Part shown: in pieces, positions 22,801 to 33,759 of the stretch | How positions within the stretch are numbered: position 1 is the first letter of the stretch | Layout: each line of letters opens with the position of its first letter | Source of the DNA: Isoperla grammatica | Taxonomy: Eukaryota; Arthropoda; Insecta; Plecoptera; Perlodidae | DNA length: 64,000 bases | Direction: 5' to 3' | Assembly (NCBI GenBank): GCA_945910005.1 | Contig: OX246740.1 | Location: 50,194,526-50,258,525 of the forward strand | Notes under the pieces: model-generated | Database searches by the model: none | The model's input: the letters and a program-made list of their open reading frames with translations, nothing else | Told to the model about the DNA's origin: nothing | Translations under genes and position numbers: made by a program

Positions 22801-25547
22801 TTGAATGAAGTCTATTAAGTCTCTGACTTTATGTCGGATATTTATTCCTTGATCTTTGCCAAATTCGTCAATGTAGGAATAGTTTTCTAATGTTCGCAAA
22901 TCATAAATGTGCTCACGAGCAGAAGTTACAACTCGTTCGGAGCCATAACGAATCAAATAATTTAGCAGAAGCAGAGACTGAAAAGAGAATTGTAAGAAAA
23001 TATTAGTAGGGTTGAATGTTATGTGTTTAAATTTAACTATCAGCTGAAGAATAAAAATACCAAGTGAAATCTAGTACCATGGTGGATGGAATGACAGCGA
23101 CACTAAAAATGCTATAAGGTTATAAATTTAGTATCGACACACGCTTGCTTGCAGTAGCCTATTCAAAGGATGAATGTAACGAAAATGGTGGAAACGGAAA
23201 AAATTTAGAAGTAAGCCTACACCATGATGTAAAACCAGGGTGTAGTAAAATGCCGCCACTTAGCTCAGGTGTAGAAATCTCAACATTAGAAGTTCCTTTT
23301 ACTACTAACATGAACTTCTCTCAGCTGGTAATGTCTATAAAACAAAAACCTTACCTTATAAGTTCGCCGCCAATTTCTCTTATTATCTTGCAGCATTCGT
23401 TTCCATAACATGGTCATCACTTCAGGAAAATGTTCATATGTGAAAGTACCCTGAGCAACTTCTTGCATAAGCGATCCTGCATAGAACAAAAATAGTATTA
23501 TTACTTAGGCCTATTATTATTGAAATTAAATAGTTTGCATTCTCTTGTAATATTCAAGTGTATGGTGAGGTGATCCATTTGAACTAGATACAAAAAGTAT
23601 AGATTGATTATAATCTAACAGTGTGTAATATGAAACGGTAGGCCTAGACTATGTGAGGAAGATAAGGATCTTGGGCTGACATGAGAATAATCTAGTTAGA
23701 GTATGCCTAGATGAACTAGTCCTTAGTACAATAGGCCTAGGTCACCATAACTATGATTTAAAAATTGTATTAAATTAACAAGTTTCCCTCACCCAACTAT
23801 GGTCTAGTAGTAGTATAGTAGGGCATACCAAGCCTACTAATAAGTGCAGATTTCTAGCCTATGTGAGAATATTTGATAATAGGCAACACGCGTACGATTT
23901 TTTTTGTTAAACCAAACACTTAGTTTAATAGTATTAGATACAAAAAGTATATTAATGCAAGTCGCACGTAAAAAAGAAATTTTTAAATAGGTTTAATGTG
24001 GTCGCATTTATTGAAGTTTAAACTGGGGATCTGAAACGCGTACAGGTGGCTGTGACGCAATGGTTCTGTAGACTTGGCGTAACAGACCAATCGCTGAGGC
24101 GGTGAGCGTACAAAGTACAAACCCATGACGTCAAATCCACTCTACATGGCGGCGGCTCGTTTTTCGCGCCCTTTTATTTAGCGTTACTAAACCAATTATT
24201 TTGAGGCATAGACTGATCCGTTTTTCAAAATTCAAAGACACAAAATTATTAAATGAGAGACAAGGTATTTAAAAATCGATAACAATTTTCATACGCGTGT
24301 TCCCTATTGTTTAGCCTATAGGCATACCGGTAGCCTAAATAACATTTAAAGGTAATTGTACAGTATCGCTGATCGCGTTTCGTACTCACTTTTTTCGTGG
24401 GATGTCAGGCAGCTAGACTAGGCCAAGATCGACCAGATACAATAACCCCCCCTAACCGATTTGCGCTCGAAAGTGACTTTGCCCGAGGTTAGGGGGGTTA
24501 TTGTATTTGGTCGGCCTAGCTGCCTGACATCCCCTGAAAAGTGAGTACGAAACGCGATCAGCGATACTGTAGCTACAATCACGCATTTATATTTTATATC
24601 AACCCACTAGCCCAACCCATGAGCCACTTTTTGTTGACAGGTTTAGGCATGTAGGCCTAGATTAGGCTGCTGCACTGCTTGTTTACATTTACACCCCATA
24701 ATTATTAAGCATTGCTAGGCTAGGCCTATATCCAGTAGCAAATGCATTTTGAACAGCTTGCACACAGCTCCTTCCCAGCAACACTTCAAGTTGAAATAGT
24801 ATGGCCAAGGGTATAGACTCTTCATTTAGCACTAGGCCTAGGCCTAGCCTAAGCCTAGGGCCTATGCTAAGCTAGGCCCTAGCCTAGGATGTCTAACCGC
24901 ACGTGCACGTGTTTGCAGCAAGAAAATTGGTCGAGTTTCACTACTGGATGTATTCCTTATATTGTGCTAATATAGGATATGGCCTTTGTATTAAAAATAA
25001 TTCAAAATTGAAGGAGTAGGCCTAGGCCTAGGCCTAGGCTAGGGCCAATGCCTAACTCAAATTGTAACTTATTGTACACCTAGACTAGGCCTTTACTTGT
25101 AAAATTAGAACCCTATTCCAAGAACCATCCACGCAAATCATAGCAAATTAAAAGAAAATACCAGTACGCTAGGCCTAGGCCTAGGCCTGCAACAGAACAA
25201 CTAGGGCCCTAGCCTAGGCCTAGGACCCAATTATTTGTAGGTTATGATGAAACATTATTACGTAAATAAGAACAACAGTACAGGCTGCCCTACCTGTCGG
25301 TCCCCACGCATCGTCATTCGTTGCTTCTCTCACTTTAGCTTCAATTTCCGTATAATTCATCACGACGTTAGTTCTGAAATAATAGTGAGAATTAGGTAAT
25401 GGTATCTAAATACGTTGTCAAAAGGCAGGAAGCTACGGCTAGGCCTAGGCCTACGCCTAGTCCAAAAGCTACACAGAAGTTTCATACAAAAGATTCTTAC
25501 ACTTTATCGGCAATTTCCCTGACTTTCCACATGCTGAAATTCATCAT
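13871..25547 (-). CDS. CLINT1: CLINT1 (epsinR), ENTH-domain clathrin adaptor (7 coding exons)
   Basis: Clathrin adaptor of the trans-Golgi and endosomes that binds phosphoinositides through its ENTH domain and AP-1/GGA through its tail. Coding exons from the start: 25501-25547, 25294-25373, 23355-23476, 22638-22977, 22037-22335, 20985-21417, 13871-14193; the sum is 1644 nt (547 aa) and all phases agree. The ENTH domain spans about residues 5-150, with YTEIEAKVREATNDDAWGPT, NWRRTYKSLLLLNYLIR, GSERVVTSAREHIYDLR and REERKKAKKNKDKYVG. The tail has KKIDLGAAAHY, conserved with human CLINT1, two acidic-phenylalanine motifs (EFGDF, EFADF) that fit gamma-ear binding, and LNIDIDNL near the end. A run of about ten glycines follows the ENTH domain. 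The last intron is 6.8 kb and contains TELO2 on the same strand. It is shorter than human CLINT1 (about 625 aa). Confidence 0.94.
15550..15870. repeat. Imperfect foldback unit
   Basis: The left arm around GGCGGCCATTATGAGGTA and TGTTTACATTTGTT is mirrored at the right by AACAAATGTTTACA and TACCTCAGTATGGCTACC. The arms are about 55 nt with mismatches. Small open frames inside are not supported as genes. Confidence 0.6.
15969..16016. repeat. Short near-perfect hairpin, 22-nt arms
   Basis: ATAGTCTAATGTACATAAAT plus TT is followed by a 4-nt loop and a complementary arm with one mismatch (21 of 22). It lies in CLINT1 intron 6, downstream of the TELO2 stop. Confidence 0.8.
16827..19816 (-). CDS. 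TELO2: TELO2 (TEL2), TTT-complex subunit; 5' exon not identified
   Basis: Subunit of the TELO2-TTI1-TTI2 complex, which helps mature PIKK kinases (ATM, ATR, mTOR, DNA-PK, SMG1) with HSP90 and R2TP. One uninterrupted exon of 2990 nt encodes 995 residues ending at a TAG (16827-16829). The exon opens after a CAG acceptor at 19816 in phase 1, so at least one short coding exon lies upstream and no in-frame ATG start is visible. Family matches include RFSTVAGSFLFPLLYKY, VVDFDKKRFASCVAVA, ERLFLLDVLAGTARRLASL and the C-terminal VRLIDDLSDLLLESRLWL. The acidic DSDDELDSDDELEPYNL (coded near 17855-17905) matches the CK2-phosphorylated PIH1D1-binding site of human TELO2. Human TELO2 has about 21 exons and 837 aa, so this near-intronless form is unusual. 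It sits inside CLINT1 intron 6 on the same strand. Confidence 0.92.
19817..20984. other. CLINT1 intron 6 upstream of TELO2; presumed TELO2 promoter and first exon
   Basis: TELO2 transcription must start here or further upstream. A minus-strand ATGATAG followed by GT near 20286 would give the right phase, but its donor (GTTTTT) is poor, so I do not call it. Confidence 0.35.
24359..24571. mobile_element. Perfect-arm MITE with TA flanks in CLINT1 intron 2
   Basis: CAGTATCGCTGATCGCG at the left and its complement at the right bound a 213-bp foldback. The arms are about 95 nt and nearly perfect, including GTCAGGCAGCTAGAC/CTAGCTGCCTGAC and the central CCCCCCTAACC/GGTTAGGGGGG. TA at both ends fits a Tc1/mariner-type target. 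There is no coding capacity. Confidence 0.88.
24650..25225. repeat. Cluster of TAGGCC hexamer repeats in CLINT1 intron 2
   Basis: Many short runs of TAGGCC and its palindromic variant CCTAGG occur here (for example near 24835-24890, 25017-25040 and 25165-25225). The same hexamer is scattered at 893-952, 25438-25455, 25905-25985, 44690-44712 and 44878-44940. Each run is two to four units long. Confidence 0.85.
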
Positions 25548-26082
25548 GACAATTATAAAAAATATTAAAGCACGTAAATAATGTTAAATTAACCTGGATG
25601 ACACTAGATAAGGCATTTAATTTTCAACTTATAGGTTTCAACGATCCTTCACGTAACAGCTGATGGCTGACGTGCGCAAGGAAAATGGCGACTAGCGGTT
25701 TTCGAGATTCGACTTCGATTTACTGGGCGCCTATCGATTATTTCCCGAAGAAGAAGAAGAAGATTAATAAATGGTTCAGGACTTACTTTGTTTTTGTCTG
25801 GTTTAATTTGATCTTGTTCTTAATTAATGCATCAAAATAGTGAAATTTACCTTCACTATCGTTACTACGTTATGTAAGTGTTCTTATGTTATACCAATGA
25901 TAGGCCTAGACCAATTCCATGTCAAGAATGAAGCTTCCTAGCCGTCGCTAGGCCTAGGCTAGATGCCTTAAGTTAGGCCTAGGCCATAGCTTTTCTTGGC
26001 CTGGTGGCACGCTTTACATACTATTTGTTTAATACAAATAATTAATTACACATTTTCGTTTGTTCAGATCTTACACTAAACA
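25548..26082. promoter_or_regulatory. Shared head-to-head promoter region CLINT1/CLASRP
   Basis: 535 bp separate the divergent start codons of CLINT1 (-) and CLASRP (+). The middle contains AAAATGGCGACTAGCGG (25682-25698), a YY1-like AAGATGGCG-type motif, then a TTCCCGAAGAAG stretch. A possible CLASRP 5'-UTR acceptor (TTCAG) lies at 26063-26067. The promoter role is inferred from gene orientation. Confidence 0.5.
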
Positions 26083-29000
26083 ATGTGGCATGAGGCTCGT
26101 AAACAAGAAAAGAAGATACGAGGTATATTAGTCGATTACAAACGAAGAGCCGAACGAAGACGAGACTTCTATGAAAAGATTGTAAGTAGGGCGTAGGCTA
26201 TGATGGTAGGCCTAGGCCTATATACGTGACTATGATATTGGCCTACTCAGCTTTAAGTAAGCTTTAGCTGATTAAAGGGAGAGTACATTTTGGCCTGCCA
26301 ACTTAACTATATCTAAGCATTGTGTGTGTTCCCAGAAAGCAGATCCAACACAGTTTTTACAGCTCCATGGCCGCCCGACTAAAATTCATCTCGATCCTGC
26401 CGTGGCATTGGCTGCAGATAGTCCAGCTAACATGTATGTGAACAAGATCAACTATTTAGCTTAGCCCAGATGGGTGTTTGAACCAAGACCGTAACGAAGA
26501 ACCCCTACACACTTGCACACCAACACAGCACAACACTGCTATTACTGAGCTGTTACGCACAGTAACCACCAAATGGGGGTAGTAGCCTGGGCTACTTTAG
26601 CAGGAATATTAATGGCAGCTAAACTCAAGGCCAGGCTGTAGTGTAAATAGCTCAAAGATCTCCTAGATAATATCCCTTCGGTAGATCATGTTCTATTCTC
26701 TTGTGCTTCTTTTTACAGGATGCCTTGGCAGGGTCAATCGGACATACTTATTGATCGTTTTGATGTTCGGGCTCATCTGGACATTATTCCTAACCACCCA
26801 AATGAGCCCGACGTTCCTAACACAGACGAGTTATCGTACGAAGATCGTATGTCAAATTACGAACGATACAGAATAATTGTGCAAAATGACTTTCTTGGTA
26901 TCGGTGAAGAAAAATTCCTGAATCAGTTATATCTGGAAGAGCAATTTGGTCCGACTGAACAAGTTGAAAAGAAACCCACTAAGACTGGGAAGGGTGTTGC
27001 TATACCATTTACGTATGAGGACGACACACCACTATCTGAACCACAAGACAACACTAACACTGTCGTACCTGCTGATAACCAGGAAGAGGAGGAGGAAGAT
27101 GACGACAGTGACATTGACTTTGGTAAGAATGTGTTTAAGTACGTTCTGTATGTATACGCGACTTGGGCAAAAGTCAAAGTTGATTTCAAATAAACACATG
27201 TGAATATGAAAATTAAATGACCACATTTTTTTTCATTCTTAAATTAAATTGAAAGTTGACTGCTCTAGTCTTTGCCAGTATAATACATGATGACATATTG
27301 GTTCTGTTCTTTAGACCTGTGTGTGGATGTAAGCGCGGTATCTCCACAACAAGCCCACGAGATGAACGTTTGTGCCAATGTTTACGGCATGTGTGGAAAC
27401 GACTTTTACAGCTTTCTTACACGTGACATTGAAGAGAAGGAATCGTTACGACTGGCTCGCGAGCAAGAGGAGGAAAAAGCTATGTTTTCAGTATGTAATC
27501 ACATGCAATACCTCAGCTCAGATCATGGTATCTTGTTTAATTTCTTAGATGTTTGTATGGTACCAGTTATTTTTCAACATTTGTTTCTTGTTGAACAACA
27601 CTACCCACCTAAAGCATTTTGTTTTTATGACCATTACAATTAGACAATTATAATTATGTGCTTTTGCTTTAAATGCTCATAAAAACAAACAGTAGGCTAA
27701 TATTGATTTATTATTTACTATTTTTTTTTTTTTTTTTTTTTTATATCTGCTCCCTGTGTCCAACAATGAAGTCGGGTCACACATTACTACTTAAATTTAG
27801 AATTTCGTGAATGAAAATGGCATCTCTAAAATATTACTTTCTTTCAGGGCCGTAAATCTCGAAGGGAACGTCGAGCTTTTAGAGAAAGAAGACTTCAAGG
27901 AAGAAAGATTAGTCCACCCAGGTAATTATCTACAGTGTACAATAACATGTTACTGCCAAGGAGAAAGATGTAATGGTTCAAAAGTATAGTACTATACATA
28001 AAGTATAAACTTATAAAAGCTGTAACTTAATAGAGATAACTTACACACTTCTGCTTATTTTACAAGTTTACAAAGTGTATAAATCAGAGTTTATGGTCAC
28101 TAGATTGTTAAGAACCCAGTGTCCTTAACCCCTAAACTGTTGTGTATTATCAATTGCAAAAAAATAAATGTGTAGGCTAGCTGATAAGTGTTTTTGTGTT
28201 TGTCTAATAGTTATGCTGCTCGCACCAGTCCTACTTACGATCCTTATCGGAAGTCCGAGTCAAAGTCTCGATCACGTTCACACTCGCCCATCAACTCGGG
28301 TCAGATCACTTACATAACCAGCTTTGGTGGAGAAGAGGATGAAGGAGATGCAGAGAAGCCACTTACCATTGTGCCAGAAAAGTATGCAGTCACCTGCCAC
28401 CCCAATGAAACCTCAATTACATTGTTTTTTTTAACCCTGTACCATCCAAGTTTTTATTTTGAACCAATTTTAAATGGCACTAGTGTTACATAATTATTAA
28501 TTATAATTTGGTACTGTAAGAAAATCTAGAGCTAAGCTTAAAGATGTTATTAATTGTATTCACAGGCCAAAACCTTCCACTGCCAACAGACCAACTCGAA
28601 AATTACTAGGTCCTGAAACCAGCTCAAGACATAGACCACAGAACAACAAACTTAATTCACCTGAAAGTTCAAGACAATGGAGAGGTTTTAAAAGCCCACC
28701 AAGACCATTGGAAGGTTTCAAGAAACGACACAAAAGCCGCTCTCGATCGCCCGAGTCGGTAAAGTACAGACGGAGCAACAGAAGTAGGTCACCCGACAGC
28801 CCGAGGTATAAACGTACCAATCACAGCCGCTCGAGAACACCTTCGGAAACTTCCAAGTACAGGAGAACCAACAAGAGCCGCTCCCCGGAAAGCCCGAGGT
28901 ACAGAAGGAATAGAAGCCGATCACACTCGCCGACGGAAATGTCAAAGTATCGCAGAGTAAATAAAAGCCGATCGCCCGAGAGAAGAACGCGGAGGAGTCC

Positions 29001-32000
29001 CAGTCCGCGGCACAGGAGGAACAATAGGAGTCGGTCGAGATCTTCGGACAGCCCAAGACACAGACGGTTCAATCGGAGTCGGTCACAATCTCTCGACAAC
29101 TCCAAGAACCGTAAGAGAACGAGGAGCCGTTCCCCGGGCAAACCGAAAGCAGGCGTCGCGTCCCCAAAGAAGTCTGGATCACCTCCCCCTCCCCCTGTTC
29201 GAAGGTATAGCGTCGTTCACCTCGGTCCCAACAAATTTGTCCTCACAAGTTTTTTTAAAATGTAATGTATTTTTTTTTCTTTTCAGGTACTATGGAACTC
29301 GAAAGGGACAATCCTCGTCCTCTGAATTGGAAGACTTGTCTGATGTGGAAATGAAACCGGCACCAAATACCAAGCCTCAACCAAACAAGTATGTAACAAA
29401 GCAAAGGGTACCTAATTCCGAAGTTTGTACATCCGCTTGACTTGATCTTTATTGGAGGTGCTATGTTTTCCACATTTTCACTGAATGTTTGTTAACAAAA
29501 ATATTGATGAATTTCAATGTGCAGAACTATGACCAACAAATGCTGATTCGAAAGCTAAGGTTGATGAATTATATATGAGTAGTAGATATTGTCCTGAAAT
29601 GTGTTCTTTTCTTTTCAGGAGTTCAGCGTCGGACTTGGGTAATTCTGGTGGCGGAAGCAAAGTCAGTAAGAATCATTACGCTCTTCGATTAAGTCTAGCT
29701 CATTGTTCTTTTAAAACCACCCAGAAACTATCAATATGATTCACCTGTCATTTGCACAAACTATTCACTCATCTCACACCATTAGCACAGCATTCTTTCT
29801 CATTATACTACATATTATAGTTTTAAGAAATGTACAATTCTAAACAAGTAGCTACCTATATGTCAGTCTACTTACTTCTGAGCATGCTAATGCTTAAACA
29901 AATCTTCGGATCCGACTTTTTCGTTCCTCTCTTCCTCACTCTTCGTCCACGCACACCAAGTTCTTGCCTTTCTTTCCCTTAACATCTTACCATGTGGTCA
30001 TACAATCCACATCTCTTCACTAATTTGTTACTACGTAGACTTACGTTGAGCTTTCTTTAAGTTCTAATTTCATACATAAGCATAGATTGTTTTGAACTGT
30101 ATATTTGGGTAACAGTTCCAGCAGAGCCTGTGTGATTTTAATTAATTATGGATGTTTTTTAGGCCATTACCAATTGCTATGATGTAAAACTATACATAGT
30201 AGGATAATCATGATTATCTTATCACTATTTGGTCTGTATGCCCACTCCAAAATTATCTAGAATTAAAAAACAAATTACTAAAATGATGATTAAATTATTG
30301 TTATTTGCATAATTAGGCATAGGCCTACTAGCACTAGTGTATAAATGTATAAATGCATAGTAGGCCTACTGTATTTGAATTTTGAATGTATTGTAACTTA
30401 CTGCTATGGACATGGTTATTAACTAACACCATTCTAGCTTAGTTTTTTCCCAATGAGCTTTACAGTGATTTTAGTAAAAGGGAAAATTGAGTTTGAAGAC
30501 AAAAATTATTTAATTCAAAGAATGTTTCTGCAACTATTCAAATAAGTAACAAAATTTAAAAAATAAATTACTATTGCCATTGTGTAAGAATGTCACTAGT
30601 TAGACCCAGTATCAAATGCATTCTTTGTTTTACACACACATTTAATTACCGGTACTGTAGCATTTATCTTTCTTTGTTCAATTTAGAACTAGAATCATTG
30701 CATGTAAATATTTTTTTATTTGTTCTAGCCTAGAAAACAATTTTATTTTAGCATACCTGGAAGGACTGATTCTGATTGACTACTCCATTCCTTGTCAAAG
30801 TCAGAGATCCAGATTATCTCTTCAGCTAGGAATTAGCTTAATACGGCACATACTAATGCATTGTGTTCATGTTCCAGTACCAAACGAAGGGAACGGCACG
30901 CGAAAGACTGAAGAAGAAAATGCAGACGTTGTTGAACAGGCAATGTAGGCTAACTTAAATATTATCTTAGTCTTACCCATGCCTATTTAAGATATTGTTC
31001 CTTGTTTGGATTTTCCATCTAGTGTGTTGAGCATGCTAATTCGCTGTTTGTTGGAACTTGTGTCCAACAGGTAGATTGGTAAGCTTTTCTCCAATACCAA
31101 CCAGGGCTTTTTGTGAAGTCACAATTTCATAAATTTCACAATCATCACACTTTATATAATGCATGTAATGATGTAATAGAAGTATTTACTATAATATAAT
31201 GTAGGGCCAGAATATGATGGGATTAATTTCCTATCCCCTACCCGACTTCATTGTTGGACACAGGGAGCAGATATAAAAAAAAAATAATGTACTTACAATG
31301 TGCATTTAAAAACTAAAATAGGCTCTCCCAAAAACTAAGTATTGATTATCATTCAATTAATTAATAATTAATCATAGAAACTCTCTGGAAACTTGACCCA
31401 TGAGTGACTGTGATGTACAATTTGAAACTCGACCTGTTTTTACTTTTTAGGTATTATTTTAGGATGTTGTCCAAATTTTGATTTTGATAAAACTGTATCT
31501 GGTATAGGTATCTAATATTACACCATATTATTGTGATTCTAGACAAGGCGGATAAACAGGCCGAGCGGATGCGAGTGAAGAAGCAGCAGCAGGAACGTCA
31601 AGAGAGGGAGGATGAGCTCAGGGAAATAGCAATCAAACTACGCAGAAGGTCGTATCAATTTCATTCACCTCTTATCGATAGTGGACGTAACCGTCAGAGC
31701 AGATCTCATCCGGCTTTCAAGTTAAGGTTCTCCTTGACTGGCCTGGCAGACGTTTTATCTACGAGCCAGTTATGCATAAATAAAACTAGACGTAGTAACA
31801 TAATTGTTTGCCTTTTTTTATGTTTATGAAATGTTGCGTGTTAACTTCTGCCATATTTGGCCATTCATTTTCAAGTTTTAATTTTGAATCGGCAGTTTTA
31901 TTTAAGTACGTATGCTTTGTGAACGTTAAAAAGTAAATTAACAATCTATAACAAACAGTAGCCTATATCAATAAGGTGTGTAGTCATGCAGGACACATGG

Positions 32001-33297
32001 TGTCACGTTTGGTTTTGATAATTTTGTAGTCTAATAAAAAATAATACAGTAGTCCCTCGTTAATTCAAACTCGGTTAATTCAAAATTATGTATAATTCAA
32101 ACTATTGATGGAGTCCCAGCAGAAGATTTAGGATGGTGCATAATGTTAATGTTCTTTTAATTCAAAATGTTGTAATTCAAATTGGAGTTTTTAGGGTCCC
32201 TTGAAATTTGAATTAAAGGGGGATTACTGTATTTAATTGCAATACATAATAATATGATTGATTTAATCATGGTACTTTATGAATTAGGTAATACTTTTTT
32301 TTTTCCTTCTTGTGCCAAGACGTTATTCAAATTTCTTATTTTCTGCACGATTGAGAAAATGGTCTGCCTTGATAAATGATGACACAATTTCTAAAGAAAA
32401 TATCTTACTAATTATTAATAGTGCTTTATGTTGAGTGAGGGTTGTTGTGTATGTCCTGAGGGGAGGGAGAGGAGTGCTGGGCAACATTGCTAATATTGTA
32501 TTCATTAGGATTCTTGTTTTTGATTCCTTTTGGAATCTAGTTAATTTATTCATCCATTCCCACTTGGGGCAATGTTGTAAAGCATTGAGAACGTGTAATA
32601 AGTTTCACACGATTTTACTACCGTACGCAAGCGCTCGTCAAACTCTACCGCTCCGAGAAGCCAAGAGGTAAGTGTCGGTGCAACGCCGAGCGAGACGGCA
32701 GTGACTGACTTGCGTCCGTCTCTCTCTCTCTCTCTCGTCTAGGGAGCGAGCAAGGCGACACCAAGACCGCGGGGAGTCGGACGACGAGTCAGCCGGTTCG
32801 TGGCAATCGTCTTCGAGTCTGTCTTCGTACTCGCCGTCGCGCGAGACTTCTCCCAGGCGTGACGAGACCCGCGCCAAGTCCCGACGGTAAGAGGCTTTTC
32901 CTGTTGATGAGATTCCATGTAATAATAATGTTTATTTTCAATCTTTATTATTATTTTATATACTGTATTAGTCTGCTTTGTGGCAGAGGGGAAAAGAAAA
33001 GTACGAAGGCCAAGAGAGAAATGGGGAAGGATAATTAAAGAAAATGTATAAAAACGGGATAAAATTTGGGAGGATGTGACAAGAGTACAACTGTGGAACG
33101 ACAGAAAAGAGTGGAATAAATTGGTGGAGAAACGGGAGGAGGAGGATGAGGAAGAAACACCCGAGTCTGGCAAGCTCAGTATCTACAAGTTTCATACCCT
33201 AGATAACGATAGAGAACCACCACTCAACCCGACATAGTTGGAAGGTACCGCCCCACGTACCCACTGATTAGACCGCGCTGATGTGGCGGCACCTAGC

Positions 33298-33329
<32 letters not shown>

Positions 33330-33584
33330 CAGTACTACTAGCGTACACGGTCGATTTATGGGTTGACAGTTGCCAGTGGCCACTGGGGCTCTACCCTACA
33401 CTAATAAACTCAATGGTACCGGTAACATGACCCTAGGACATCATATGAGGGGTCGACATTACGCAAATAAATACAAATAGTTGTCCTCTCTTTTAGGGAT
33501 GACGCACACGCATCTCACGAGAGAGACGGGGAGAGTCCGTCGTCGTCGTCCTATAACCGAGACTGTCGATTAGTGGATTACTGA
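26083..33584 (+). CDS. CLASRP: CLASRP (SWAP2), CLK-associating SR-rich splicing protein
   Basis: Nuclear SR-like protein that interacts with CLK kinases and affects splicing. Coding exons: 26083-26181, 26336-26433, 26719-27122, 27315-27490, 27848-27921, 28211-28381, 28566-29204, 29287-29388, 29619-29661, 30878-30944, 31543-31648, 32632-32667, 32743-32886, 33497-33584; the sum is 2247 nt (748 aa). The start MWHEARKQEKKIRGILVDYK is nearly identical to the orthologue. The SWAP N-terminal (DRY_EERY) domain includes MMPWQGQSD, IDRFDVRAHLD and NYERYR. The middle (about residues 340-553) is an RS domain full of RSRSP/KSRSPES repeats. A conserved coiled segment ERLKKKMQTLLNRQ, then QERQEREDELR, follows. 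Three splice sites are weak: donors GTCAGT after 29661 and GTCGTA after 31648, and the 36-nt exon at 32632-32667. Skipping that exon keeps the frame. AATAAA at 33726-33731 is a likely polyadenylation signal. Confidence 0.93.
27717..27777 (-). repeat. Retroposon tail with poly(T) in CLASRP intron 4
   Basis: A run of about 23 T is followed by a 36-nt segment containing TGCTCCCTGTGTCCAACAAT. The same segment occurs in reverse complement, followed by an A run, at 31240-31285. This is the A-tailed 3' end of a SINE or LINE family, inserted on the minus strand here. Confidence 0.7.
31240..31285 (+). repeat. Retroposon tail with poly(A) in CLASRP intron 10
   Basis: ATTGTTGGACACAGGGAGCA followed by GATATA and an A run is the plus-strand counterpart of the copy at 27717-27777. 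The body upstream is too decayed to classify. Confidence 0.7.
32047..32229. mobile_element. pogo/Tigger-type MITE, copy 2
   Basis: CAGTAGTCCCTCGTTAATTC at the left and a complementary TTTGAATTAAAGGGGGATTA at the right end, with TA on both sides (TA target duplication). 183 bp, non-coding, homologous over its length to 4583-4736 (shared core GATGGAGTCCCAGCAGAAGA). It lies in CLASRP intron 11. Confidence 0.88.
33301..33330. repeat. 30-nt C homopolymer in the last CLASRP intron
   Basis: Thirty consecutive C bases. G or C runs also occur at 2117-2130, 37405-37419, 42838-42855, 43717-43727, 62387-62402 and 63122-63145. Such tracts are length-unstable and their length may be a sequencing artefact. 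Confidence 0.9.
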
Positions 33585-33759
33585 GGATAACAACGAGGTA
33601 ACTATTAACAGTTGAGAATGGTGACGTGCGCCATCGCTAAAATGTCTGTAGTGTAACATCTGAATGTGTATAGAGAGGTATTTGTACATGGCTAAGTGAA
33701 CCGTTATTATTTATGTAGCCTGTTTAATAAAGAGGCGTTTTCCAAGTATGATTTGTTTG

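Noticed and set aside
24650..25225. TAGGCC runs as interstitial telomere sequence
   Set aside because: The unit differs from the animal telomere repeat TTAGGG and is scattered in short palindromic runs.
28560..29141. Leucine- and serine-rich minus-strand frames
   Set aside because: They are the reverse complement of the CLASRP RS domain repeats.
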